A stretch of 64,000 nucleotides of DNA from Nicotiana tabacum. Its lineage: Eukaryota > Streptophyta > Magnoliopsida > Solanales > Solanaceae. A model generated the notes under the pieces. The model did no database searches and was not told where the DNA came from. It was given only the letters and a program-made list of their open reading frames with translations. The position numbers were made by a program, and so were the translations under genes. The stretch covers positions 159,885,436-159,949,435 of the forward strand of contig NC_134087.1 in the NCBI RefSeq assembly GCF_000715075.1, given 5' to 3'. Positions 23,719-35,157 of this stretch are shown one piece after another; position 1 is the stretch's first letter; every line of letters begins with the position of its first letter.

Positions 23719-24930
23719 CCTAATGATTAGGGTGCATTAGGATACCACAAGAGTTTGATTTTGAATAACCAGAGATTAGGGTAAGGGCTTGAAATTATTC
23801 CAAGGGGAAGGTTTTAGGCACCCCTCAGAATCCACTAGTGTGGTTCCCGGCCAGACAATTATTGTGAATTTGGGGTGCAATTAACATGTAGATAAATAGG
23901 GCTCAAATATGAGGGGTTTTCATATAACGGTTTGCAAATAAACAAAGTTTGAAAGAGCAAAGAAAGTTGCTTTTTTTTAAAGAAGGAGTTGAAATGATAA
24001 AAGAAATAAAGAAATAAGGGAAAGGGGTCGTAAGTTAATTAATAATATGGATCACCCCACACAATGGCCGATAGTTACTCCTCAATGAGGGGCTACACGA
24101 GACATTATCACATGGCCATCATATCCATATCTACCATTCCCACCCCGTTAAGGTATTTACAGCTCGGATTGCTCTCGTTTACTTATTGCATGCTATTACC
24201 CGTCCCAATCCTATCAGTCCCGGAGGCATTTAGGACTACTAATCCTAAAAGGGAGGGATATTAGGCTTATTTGTAGTTTCAAAGGAAAAAACTCTAAGGC
24301 GACATACAAAACACGTATTGCAAATTGGGGAAAGCATATAACAAGCAGAGGCTCAGATATACCTCCTTAAACAAAGAAGCACGTAATTAGCATGACTTAC
24401 ACATACTGTTTAGGTCTGATTTAAAAGGTATTAAAGACGAGTGAGAGGAAATTGTTGAGACAGTTTCAGCTTATCGCATAACTCAGATAAGAAGTCCGAA
24501 ATCAAGCCTGCCTGCTGGTTGTAATTATTCACAGAAGTAGATTCAGTTTATATTTATTACCCTAGGGCTTGCCTAAGTATTGGACAAGGATCCTATAAGC
24601 ATGGTATTTACTGGATTCAGAAAGCAATGAAACAGTAAGGCTCGAAATGAACTGTTTGAATGCATACTCATTAAACTTGTTAAGTGAGGGACTCAGATTA
24701 TTGAAAGAGAGAGGCAAAATTTAAACAAATTGATTACAAGTTCTGCAAATGATAGCAGCCATTACTACTGGTTTTATATCTAACACTGAGTGAGGCGAAT
24801 CAGATTTTTTATTAGAAACTCCAATAGGCATGCTTTCTAGGCGTTACTGATTTTAAGACCTTGTAGACGTAGCGTCGAAATGCAGAAGCCTTATAGACAT
24901 GATTTCTAAGTGAAGTTTGAATATGGAAAA

Positions 24931-25080
24931 TCCTATAGATATGATTTCTAAGTGGAGTTAAATATGCAGAATCCTATAGACATGATTTCTAAGTGAAGTT
25001 AAATATGCAGAATCCTATAGACATGATTTCTAAGTGAAGTTTGAATATACAGAATCCTATAGACATGGTTTCTATATGAG
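24931..25080. repeat. ~41 bp tandem units with CCTATAGACATG
   Basis: TCCTATAGAYATGATTTCTAAG begins at 24931, 24972, 25013 and (variant) 25055, spaced 41-42 bases. The same motif is scattered more widely in the other LTRs. Confidence 0.85.
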
Positions 25081-26110
25081 GTTGAATATGCAGGAATATA
25101 GTAGTGTTATAGTCATGATTTATACCCTTTGCATACATAGTTACCCACCCTTTTTCACTAACCAGCCCCAAATGTTTATTACAAATTATTACAAACTAGA
25201 ATAAATAAAATTACATCAGGAAAAGTAAAAAAATACAACTAGGGGAAGCCTGATTCTGACTTCCTCTCTGAGTTACATGATAGACCCAAATCAAAGACCA
25301 TTGATCCAAAGCCTTTCTCCAATCTGAGTGTGTCAAAGTTCCCTAAGAGCCTCAAAGGGACTCCGGGCAATGCTCACACCCAAATTGCAATATCAGAATG
25401 GGGATAAGTGCAGTGTGGAAGGGCCAACTCTCAAGTGTCCAAGTTCAGAGCTCAAGGGGATCCCAAGGCAAGGCTCACAAGAGGGGGAGGGGGCAGAACT
25501 TAAAGTTTAAGAGAGTGCAAGTGAGGAACAGAGTTCTAAAGGGGTTAAGGAGAGGGAAACAACTACAAACAAGTACACAAAAGGGGTTCAGGGGAATAAG
25601 GAAGTTGTAAAGAGTCCGTGTGCTTAGACATTTAGCTAATTCTGCACATGCACAACAATAGAGAGTGATGTTATGCTTACAAATCAACAAGAATACACAA
25701 CATATGATAGTGACATGAAGGTTATGATTCCAGGGGAATCAAGTTTGAGCCATAGACAATAATACTTAATACTGTTACGCCTCAAACAAACCACTAGCGT
25801 CAAACACATTAGGGTAGGGGGTTTGGGATTCATAATAGGAAGGAAATTACAGCATGCTAAAGTAAATTCCGAACTAAACATAAGAAATAGGCAGACATGC
25901 AAGTGAAGGTATTAAATAAACACATTGTTGTGGTTGCTGAAAACCTTAATTAGGACATACCAGTTTCAACGGAGCAAAATACAACAGTAGCAATACTTGA
26001 AAGAAAACAGGCCACAGTACAAGTAACAAGAGAGAGAGTGCTTTTTGAATGTGAGTGTGAGTTCAGAAAACTAAGAGTGTTCGTGTGTTTGCGTCAATGA
26101 AAGAGCATGG

Positions 26111-26118
26111 TATTTATA
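26111..26118 (-). promoter_or_regulatory. TATA box, LTR1
   Basis: Minus-strand TATAAATA followed by CC, conserved in position with LTR0 and LTR3. Confidence 0.65.
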
Positions 26119-28327
26119 GTTTGAAAATAGGCAGAGAATAAGGCAAGAAAATAACCATGTACCAATTAAAATCAATTAGTAGAAGAACTTCCTTTAATTA
26201 AGGAGTTCAAACTTAAAAGGTAATGAACAGAAATCATTTATGGAAAGAGATCAAATAAGCATCTTGTGCAAAGTAGACAATTAGGGGTAAATATATAGGA
26301 GTTTAATTAAGGGAAGGATCTTTGAAATACACGGTTAAACAAGTAAGGTAAGAATGGATCAGTACATAGTAAATCAAGGAGTCAGAGATTCGAAGTTACT
26401 GGTTCATGAATAAACCAAGTCAGAAAGGCTAAGGAAAGTTTTCAAATCAAACCAAGAAACATAGAAATTAGTAAAACAAGGAAAGAATCAATAAGACTTA
26501 CACAAGGAGGTCTGAAATCAGTCAAAAATTGAAAGTCATTTTAGAGGAGAAGCTCAGCATATATAAAGAACACACAAGTATTAGGCATGCGAGGTTGAAT
26601 TTAGGACAAAGAAAAGTGTCATGCAATTGCAAAATCAGTAAGTAGTGGACTATAGGAACATGGTAGTCACATAGGTCAGTTTCAGTAACTCAGCAATGGA
26701 GAATGGAGAGAGTATCAAATAGCATGCAAAGGGTCCAGTAGAAAGACCTTAGAAGAGTTTAGCATGGATTCAAAATCATAAAAATAAACAAAAGATTTTG
26801 AAATTCAGTCGAGCAACAGATAAAACAACTTCAGAAACTCAAATAGGTCCAAAGCAATTAGGGTTTTGAAACCAAACAAGTTCGGAGATGAGGAACAAAC
26901 AAATCACATAGCAGATAATATCAGAACTCGAATGAACCCCAAATCTTAGGGTTTTTGCCATCAATCGAGTGTACAGGTGAAAGACAAGAGAATCAGGCAA
27001 AAATATCAACAAAGAAAATAAAATCAGAAACCCTAAGAAAGAACTTAAGACTTTAACATAAAGAAACACAGTAGAAGAATAAACATAAGAAACATACTAG
27101 AAGAAGAACATAAGAAACACAGCAGAACATGCTAAAGATCAGAGAGACTTCTAAATATCTTTCCAAAACCCTAAATCGGAAAAGATAAAGGTGTTGAAAG
27201 CAGAGTTTTGAAAGAAACTTTGAGAAAGCATTTGAAACTTTAGGGAAAACACGGATCTAGAACAGATCTAAAGAAATGAGAAGAACCTCAAAAGTTAGGG
27301 TTTCAAAAGAAACCAGATGGTGAGAAAGGCTTGGAAAGTCATTGATCTAAGAAGGAGAAGTCGACATCAGGTTCGACTAGCCATGGCTGGATGGAGCAAG
27401 GTTGGAGATGGCCATAGAACTCGAATCGAACAAGGTTTGGGCCAAGCTTCTTCAGGGTCAGGCCTTGAAACTATAGTAACCAGGCCTGTAGGAGTTATAG
27501 GAGGCCGGTATAGGACTTCAGTGGCCTTGGAAGCCATGGATTCCGGTGATTTTAGGGTGGAAGCGGAGTGAGGCGGCTAGGGTTTGAGGGGAGCTTGAGA
27601 GAGAACTAGGAGAAAGGGGGGATTCAAGGGCGGCTAGAGAAGGGAAATGATTAGGTTTAGGGGTTAGGTCGGGTTAAAAAAGGAAGCGGTTAAGGGTGGC
27701 CGTTGATCATTTTGATCAACAGCCTGGATTGAAAGGGAATCCGGGCGGGATATTTTAAAGGGTCGTGGGTCGGGTAGATTTAGGATTTGGGCTAGGTAAT
27801 TGGATTTGAAATTGGGTTTAATTGGGGTGTCAAGTCTGGCTAAAATTGAAATGCAAATGGGCTAACATTTAAATAGCCATTTTCCCTTATTTATTTTATA
27901 AAAAAAAAGTAAAATAATTTCTGAAAATAAATTAAAGGTACTAAAATGATTAATAATACATAATTATCAAATTAAAAATACTGGAGTCCATTTTATAAAT
28001 ATAATTAAATCTTGAAAGAGGCCAATATTGCAATTATATGCAATTTAGCTTTAAAAATACTAAATAAATTTGTAAGAATATGTAAACATTATGCTAGCTA
28101 TATTTTAATATAAATATGAGAATCCAATAAATTAATCACCTAAAATGATAATTTTGGGGATAATTACTGGGTTTTCCTTGATAAAATAGGGCAATAAATT
28201 GATTTAAAAATCTTTAAAAATTAAGAGAAAAATAATAAAACCTTGGGACATATTTATATATGCACATACATGCTACTTTGAGTATTTTTCATATTACAAA
28301 TATAAAGGGAAAAATTGGGTATCAACA

Positions 28328-28341
28328 GCTGCCCCTTTTTA
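28328..28341 (-). other. polypurine tract of element A
   Basis: Minus strand TAAAAAGGGGCAGC directly abuts the start of the 3' LTR (TGTTGATACCC). This is the expected priming site for plus-strand DNA. Confidence 0.65.
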
Positions 28342-28950
28342 CCCGGGAAAAATGAAAAAGTTGTCGGATAAAGATATGATGACCAATTTTGACCGAACGA
28401 AATGGTTCGAGGAGACTTAGGCCGTAATCTGGTTTTTGATCTGCCTAGGAATCCCTGGTTTTGCAGGAATCAGGCCGTATGTAGTTCGGGATCCGTCGGC
28501 GGAATATGCCAATGTCGACTTTTCAAGAACGGACGCAATATTCAGGTTGGGGTGAATGGTTTGAAACCTGACAGGGCTGTGGGAACTGGAGGGGGATCGC
28601 TCCTGACAAGATGGCCGTTTCTTGCTGGTTTACCTAGAAGTAAGCGATACAAGCATATATTGTGCGTAAATTTAAACATGATGCAAATTCCCGTTGGACC
28701 ATGAAAGTTGTCTTTGGACGGTTAGGATGACGTCCTTAGACCATGACGTCATGGGCCATGAAGTGTATAATAAAGGATTCGCAAGCCATGAAATGATGCT
28801 CTCGGGCTATGAGAATGATGCCTCCGAACTATGATGCCTTTGAATAATGATATGTAAAAGATAAAAGGGGTCCTCAGGCCATGAAATTGTATTCTCGGGC
28901 TATGAGAATGGTGTCTCCGAACAATGACGCCTTCGGATAATTTGGCGATC

Positions 28951-29126
28951 TTTCAGCCCATGAGATGTAGTGTCTGGTGATCTTTCAGCCTATGCAATGT
29001 TGTAGGTGGCGAACTTTCAGCCAATGCAATGTAAATAAGGTGGCGAACTTTCAGCCAATGCAAACGTAAATAAGGTGGCGATCTTTCAGCCAATGAAAAT
29101 GTAAATAAGGTGGCGATCTTTCAGCC
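28951..29126. repeat. 32-35 bp tandem array, six units
   Basis: TTTCAGCC starts at 28951, 28983, 29015, 29049, 29084 and 29119, each followed by a similar ATGCAAATGTAAATAAGGTGG segment. Element B has three units at the same place (42870, 42902, 42937). Confidence 0.88.
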
Positions 29127-29165
29127 GATACAAATGGAGGTAGAGATTAACCTCGGAAGGTAGAA

Positions 29166-29740
29166 TGGTAGCCTTATGCAATGCAGAAATGCAGATGGAG
29201 GTAGAGCTTAACCTCAGAAGGAAGAATGGTAGCCTTATGTAATGCAAGAAATGCAGATAGAAGTAGAACTCAACCTTGAAAGGAAGAATGGTAGCCTTAT
29301 GCAATGCAAGAATGCAGATGGAGACAGAGCTTAGTCTTGAAAGGCATAATGGTAGCCTTATGTAATGAAAGAATGCAGATGGAGACAGAGCTTAGTCTCG
29401 GAAGGCAGAATGGTAGCCTTATACAATGCAAGAAATGCGGATGGAGGTAGAGCTTAACCTCGGAATGCAGAATGGTAGCCTTATGCAGTGCAAAAATGCA
29501 TATGGAGATAGAGCTTAGTCTCGGAAGGCAGAATGGTAGCCTTATGCAATGCAAGAATGCAGATGGAGACAGAGCTTCGTCTTGGAATTTAGAATGGTAG
29601 CCTTATGCAATGCAAGAAATACAGATGGAGGTAGAGCTTAACCTCGGAAGGCAAAATGGTAGCCTTATGCAATGCAAAAATGCAGATGGAGGTAGAGCTT
29701 AACCTCGGAAGGCAGAATGGTAGCCTTATGCAAGAAGTAA
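29166..29740. repeat. 61-62 bp minisatellite, ten units
   Basis: TGGTAGCC recurs at 29166, 29227, 29289, 29350, 29411, 29473, 29534, 29595, 29657 and 29718. Each unit is roughly: TGGTAGCCTTATGCAATGC, then AAGAAATGCAGATGGAGG, then TAGAGCTTAACCTCGGAAGG. Element B carries five units at the matching position. Minus-strand ORFs across the array are by-products of the repeat. Confidence 0.93.
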
Positions 29741-30455
29741 AAAGGGCAAATGATAATAGAATTTTCTTAGCTGATAGCGGATTGCGATATTGCAACTACT
29801 GGAGATACTGCGTCTGCCGGGGACACTGCATGTGGATAGCAGCTGTGAGTAAGTGCAGCGGTTCTGAGAGTTGTATTTCTGAGCAATGTGAGTCTCGTGA
29901 GTGTATAGTATATTTGATGATTTTGCAACTCAAGTGTCTGCATCCAAAGAAAAATCATGAGTTTTGTAAAGGGGGGAGGTTAGTTCGTATCCCCACCGGC
30001 TCTGCTTGACCTGCTCGGCTTTGATCTGGTAATACTGTACGTATCATTGTGGTATTGTTGCTAAACAAGGCAATTTTGGCAATAAATATGCATGATTTAG
30101 TAAAGGCATACATAAATACATAATTAAGAATAGTTTTCTTTAGATGAACCAATGACTGCGACGTTGTTCAAGACATTGCAATCCTTCTTGTTACGGAATT
30201 TTAAGGGTCCTCCTCAAAATTCTGCGCCAGTTTAATGGATTGATGTTTTTGACAGTTGCTAGCGATGATTGGCTAAAATTAGCTTCGGAATTTTGAGGGT
30301 CCTCCTCAAAATTCTGCCCTAGTTTCCAATTGCGGGGGGAAATAAAAGTTTTATTGAATTGTGACCGAACCCATAGGGCTGCCTACGTATCCCCTCTTAA
30401 ACAGGAATCAGGTCAGGCATAGTTCAAATTACATCATATGAGGAAAGCATAAAGA

Positions 30456-33400
30456 TTACACATAGTAATGCTTGACTGCGTCTGAATTGATCGTCTTCGG
30501 CTAGACGTCTCTGTCCATTTCTGCAAGTATGAGGGCACCTCCTGTTAGAACCCGGTGAACCATGTATGGACCCTGCCAGTTGGGAGAGAATTTCCCCTTG
30601 GCTTCATCTTGATGCGGAAAATTTTTCTTTAATACTAGCTTCCCCGGTGTAAACTATCTCGTCTTGACTCTTTTGTTGAAGGCTCTGGACATTCTGTTCT
30701 GATAAAGTTGACCATGGAAAACTGTATTCATTCTCTTTCCATCGATAAGAGCCAGTTGCTCGTAACGACTCTTCACCCACTCTGCATCGTCGAGCTCAAC
30801 TTCCTGTATGATCCTTAGGGAGGGAATTTCCATCGGCGGAATGACTGCCTCTGTACCGCAAACCAGCATATAGGGGGTTGCCTCGGTTGATGTGCGAACC
30901 GTGGTGCGATATCCCAGTAAAGGAAACGATAACTTCTTGCGCCACTATTTATGCTTCTCTATCATTTTCCTCAATATCTTCTTGATATTCTTATTGGCAG
31001 CTTCTACTGCTCTGTTCATCTGAGGTCTGTAGGATGTAGAATTCTTGTGTCTGATCTTGAAAGTTTCACACATGGCATTCATCAAGTCACTGTTGAGGTT
31101 GGAACCATTATTAGTGATGATTGACTCCAGAATCCCAAATCGACAAACGATGCGGTAGCGAACAAAGTCTGCCACGACTTTCTTAGTTACTGCTCTTTAA
31201 GATGCTGCTTCGACCCATTTGGTGAAATAGTCAATTGCTACTTGGATAAACATGTGCCCATTGGAAGTGGCATGTTCGATTGGTCTGATAACATCCATTC
31301 CCCAAGCGGCGAAAGGCCATGGTGAGCTCGTTGCATTAAGCTCATTTGGGGGTACCTTTATCATGTCTGCATGTATTTGGCAGCGGTGGCATTTCCGGAC
31401 ATACTGGATGCAGTCCGTTTCCATAGTCATCCAAAAGTAACCAGCTCGAAGTATCTTCTTTGCTAAGACGAAGCCATTCATATGCGGACCGCATGTCCCC
31501 GCATGAATTTCCTCTAGTAGCCTGGATGCTTCCTTTGCGTCGACACACCTTAGTAACCCTAAATCAGGAGTCCTCCTATACAGGATCCCTCCGCTGTGAA
31601 ATAAATTGTTAGACAACCTCCGAAGGGTACAGTTCTGAGTAGGATTTGCAAGTTCTAGGTATTCTCCTTCCGTCAAATATTCCTTGATATCATGAAACCA
31701 AGGTTTTCCGTTTGCTTCTTCCTCAACATGAGCACAATAAGCTAGTTGATCATGGATCTTTACCGGAATGGGATCAATGAAGTTCTTGTTTGGATGTTGT
31801 ATCATGGATGATAGGGTAGCCAATGCATCGGCGAATTCATTCTGGACCCTGGGAACATGTTGGAATTCTGTCTTTATGAGCCTCTTTCTCAATTGCTGTA
31901 CACAATGCAGATACGGGAGTATGTTGGGAGTTCTTGGTTGCCCATTCTTCTCGGACCTAATGTATAAGTAGGTCCGAATCTCCGATCACTAGCAACTCTT
32001 GGATGTTCATGTCAATAGCCATTTTGAGCCCTAAGATGCAGGCTTTGTACTCGACCATATTGTTGGTGCACAGGAACTTGAGTTTGGTGGACACCGGATA
32101 ATGCTGACCGGTTTCTGATACCATGACTGCTCCTATGCCAACTCCTTTGAAATTTGCTGCTCCATAAAAAATAATCTCCAACCATGATAGGATTCCGCAA
32201 TGTCTTTTCCTATGAATGACACCTCTTCATCAGGAAAATACATTTTCAGGGGTTCGTATTCTCCATATACGGGATTTTCAGCAAGGTGATCTGCCAATGC
32301 CTGATCCTTGATTGCTTTCTGAGTCACGTAGACAATGTCGAATTCACTCAACAGGATTTCCCACTTGGCTAGCTTGCCAGTGGGCATGGGCTTTTGGAAG
32401 ATGTACTTTAAAGGATCCATCCTTGATATGAGATATGTAGTATAGGCATAGAAGTAGTGCGTCAACTTCTGAGCTACCCAAGTCAAAGCACAGCAGGTCT
32501 GCTCTAACAGAGAATACTGGGCCTCTACGGGGTGAACTTCTTACTGAGGTAATAAATGGCCTACTCCTTCCTCCCTGTTTCATCATGCTACCCCAGAACA
32601 CAACCGAATGCTCCATCAAATACTGCAAGGTAGAGTAATAAGGGTCTACCTGGCTCAGGCGGAACCAAGACTGGTGGTGTTGACAGGTATTCCTTGATTC
32701 TGTCGAAAGCTTTTTGGCAATCATCAGTCCATTTGGTAGCGGCGTCCTTCTTCAATATCTTAAAGATTGGCTCACATATAACTGTAGGTTGTGCTATGAA
32801 CCGGCTGATATAGTTAAGTCTCCCCAAGAAACTCATCACGTCCTTCTTGTTCTTTGGCGGTGGCAATTCTTGAATAGCTTTGAACTTTGATGGATCCAGT
32901 TCTATTCCTTGGTAACTCACAATAAACCCAAGTAGTTTTCCGGTAGGCACCCCAAATGCACACTTCGAGGGATTCAGTTTCAGGTTGTACCTCCGTAATT
33001 TGTTGAAGAACCTCCTCAAATCTTCCATGTGGTCAGTGGCTTTCTTGGACTTGATAATAACATCATCTACATACACCTATATCTCCTTGTGTATCATATC
33101 GTGGAAGATGGTAGTCATGGCCCTCATGTAGGTGGCCCCTGCATTCTTCAGGCCGAACGACATCATCTTGTAACAGTAAATTCCCCATGGCGTAATGAAA
33201 GACATTTTTCTCAGCATCTTCTTCATCCATCCAGATCTAATGATACCCAGCGAAACAATCCACAAATGACTGCAATTCATGCTTGGCGCAATTGTCGATC
33301 AAGATGTGTATGTTTGGCAAGGGGAAGTCATCTTTCGGATTGACCTGGTTGAAATCCCGGTAGTCGACACAAACTCTGACCTTTCCGTCCTTCTTTGGTA

Positions 33401-33873
33401 CTAGCACAATGTTGGCTAACCATGTTGGGTATTCTACTACCCTGAGAACCTTGTCTTTGACTTGCTTAGTGACTTCTTCCTTGATTTTCAGACTCATGTC
33501 ATGCTTAAACTTTCTGAGCTTTTGCTTTACTGGTGGACATGTTGGATCAGTTGGCAGTTTGTGAGCCATAATAGATGTAATCAGACCAGTCATGTCATCA
33601 TACGACCAAGCTAATATATCTTCATATTCCCTTAGAAATTCTGTGTATTCCTTCTTTTCTAGCGGTGATAAGTGGACACTGATTCTCGTTTCTTTGACGT
33701 TCTCTGCATCTCCCAGGTTAACAATCTCGGTCTCGTCCAGGTTGGACTTAGGTCTGTTCTCAAAATTCTTAACTTCCTTAACAACCTCTTCTGGTATTTC
33801 ATCTTACTCTAAATCTGTGTCTGTTTGTTGCGTTGTCTCGTTGCATGTCATATTCATTGGTTCATCAAGATAA
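30456..33873 (-). pseudogene. pol of element A: RT, RNase H, second RNase H, integrase
   Basis: Read from 33873 down: acidic linker, RT N-terminal part (33237-33593, with KKDGKVRVCVDYRDFN), a frameshift near 33205, RT palm (YVDD at the start of 32588-33076), RNase H, a second RNase H (31957-32181, YGAANFKGVGIG), integrase HHCC domain and core (31197-31892), then 30945-31175 and 30654-30869. Final stop at 30456. Lesions include stops at 33237, 33077, 32588, 31957, 31197, 30945 and 30654 and several frameshifts. In the integrase core the second catalytic Asp is Asn (IITNNGSNL), where element B has IIIDNGSNL. The encoded enzymes would copy RNA to DNA and insert it. This copy cannot. Confidence 0.9.
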
Positions 33874-34067
33874 GTAATAGTAATGTTGTATAAGTAAAGT
33901 AATGAGAGATATTAATAATGAGTGTTGATTCATAAGAAAACTCAAAATGCTTTGATAAATTGCATAATTGTTTTTAACATTGAAGATCTTATTGCGGGAA
34001 TTGAAAACATGCGAGAGAAAAAATAACAATCTTTTAGTAAATCAAAACAGTGCTTGTTTTAGCCTTG
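33874..34067 (-). other. stop-rich spacer between G-patch block and RT (candidate intron)
   Basis: All three interiors have an AT-rich, stop-containing stretch of 170-200 bases here. The upstream block ends in a stop just before minus-strand GGGGTAGCAAGG, which could be a splice donor. Ogre elements are known to splice between protease and RT. I cannot identify a convincing acceptor, so the intron is only a possibility. Confidence 0.35.
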
Positions 34068-34838
34068 CTACCCCGAGGCTCGTCGGGCATTGGTTGTCCT
34101 AATGGTCCAGTTATTGAGGTGGGCCCCTCTGCTTACGGCTTGTATGGAAGGGCCTTTCTCCCCCTCCTCTTCGAGAATGACACAGCAGTCCATATCACTG
34201 TTTTCTAAGAACAAATTCTTCATTGCTGCCAATGCTTCCTCTTCTTCTGGCCCATAAATAATATCGGGCGGTTGGAAGGTCTGCTCCAGATGTGGTATTG
34301 GCTGCTCCAGTGGATAGTAAGGACCGCTCCATGGTGGTGACCAGTTGTTGAATTCTTCCCAGGTGTACTCATATCCCACGTAGGTAGGAGTGTTATGGTG
34401 GCCTGGTGTGTGGAAATGGTCATTTGTGGAGTTTTGAGGTTTTGGGATGAGTAGTGGAGTGTTGTTTGGGGTATGGCAGGTGTTACATTAGTTCTTTGGT
34501 GGAACAGTGTGATGGTGAGGAACGGGATGATTTTGTTACTTTGGGATATTTTGTGGAGGTGCGGGGTTCTGAGCACTTGAGAAATTGACATCTGGAGTGG
34601 TGAGGGAAAATGACAGATTTGCCAGATTCCGAACCTAATCAAGTTCTTCTTGGAATTTCAACAACTTTTGTTCGAGTTGGGATGCATGAACATGAGTGAC
34701 ATCTACCCTTTTAGTTGAGTTTTCCTTTCTGGCGTTGTTCAAATCTTCCATCTTCCCTTTGTTCTAGTTTTTGACAGGACTAAGAGGAGGAGTGGGTAGA
34801 AGGCCCTTAGATCTCGTGGAATAAGATGATGTTGCCAT
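34068..34838 (-). pseudogene. gag N-terminus fused to the G-patch block by deletion (element A)
   Basis: Starts MATSSYSTRS (ATG at 34838) and runs in a single frame to a stop at 34068, with four in-frame stops. The first ~150 codons match the gag N-terminus of element B (50620-51072). At about 34372 it jumps to GYEYTWEEFNNWSPPW, the block that follows protease in B (near 47885). Gag core, Tyr/Pro-rich region, zinc knuckle and protease (about 2.7 kb in B) are missing. The junction shows a short TGG overlap between both source sequences. Confidence 0.8.
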
Positions 34839-35157
34839 AGTGAACGAACTAACCTTTGGGGAAGGGGAATAAATAAACAAAAAGTAAAAACAAAAAGGTA
34901 ACAAGTTAGTGAGGATTATAAGAAAGTGTTGCGATATTTAAACACATAGTGCAAGAATGTAAATTGTGTCCTATTTGGGAACCTCTTTGTACCCGAGGTA
35001 GGACTAGCGACAAGTTGATTTGGAGAACTTAGAATGCTAAATGCCTCATTTTATTGATAAAAAGTAGACGAATCCCAAATCGACACAAAATAACCGGAAA
35101 TAAAATATCACTAGTGGCCGTTGGCCTTATTACATTCATAAAACGAAAAATTCCTAT
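34839..35157 (-). other. spacer between ORF1 and gag, element A
   Basis: About 320 bases without a reading frame, closely matched in element B at 51073-51394. It could carry the gag leader or splicing signals. I see nothing definite. Confidence 0.45.

Larger units (their letters stand above)
23621..28327 (-). mobile_element. LTR1: 3' LTR of element A (4.7 kb)
   Basis: TGTCGCTCCCCC ... GGGTATCAACA on plus. Same family as LTR2 and LTR3, but distinguishable from both at many places, for example the 24850-25090 region, where it has its own ~41 bp tandem units. Contains the PBS-like 10-mer (23709-23718), a TATA box and AACATAAGAAACAC-type short repeats near 27060-27125. Confidence 0.88.
28342..30455 (-). 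other. 3' untranslated region of element A
   Basis: Between the end of integrase and the PPT. No protein-coding frame is credible. It has three repeat zones: CATGAAATGATGCTCTCGGG-type units (28740-28940), a ~32-35 bp array of TTTCAGCC units (28951-29126) and the 61-62 bp minisatellite (29166-29740). AATTTTGAGGGTCCTCCTCA occurs twice, as diverged copies, near 30200 and 30293. Confidence 0.65.

Noticed and set aside
28951..29740. CRISPR-like appearance of regularly spaced repeats
   Set aside because: The whole unit repeats and there are no unique spacers; the context is a plant retrotransposon 3' region.
29086..29795. Minus-strand ORFs of 60-85 codons rich in His, Leu and Cys, also at 42904-43260
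   Set aside because: They run through the 61-62 bp minisatellite. Two units make 123 bases, a multiple of three, so a frame can stay open by arithmetic alone.
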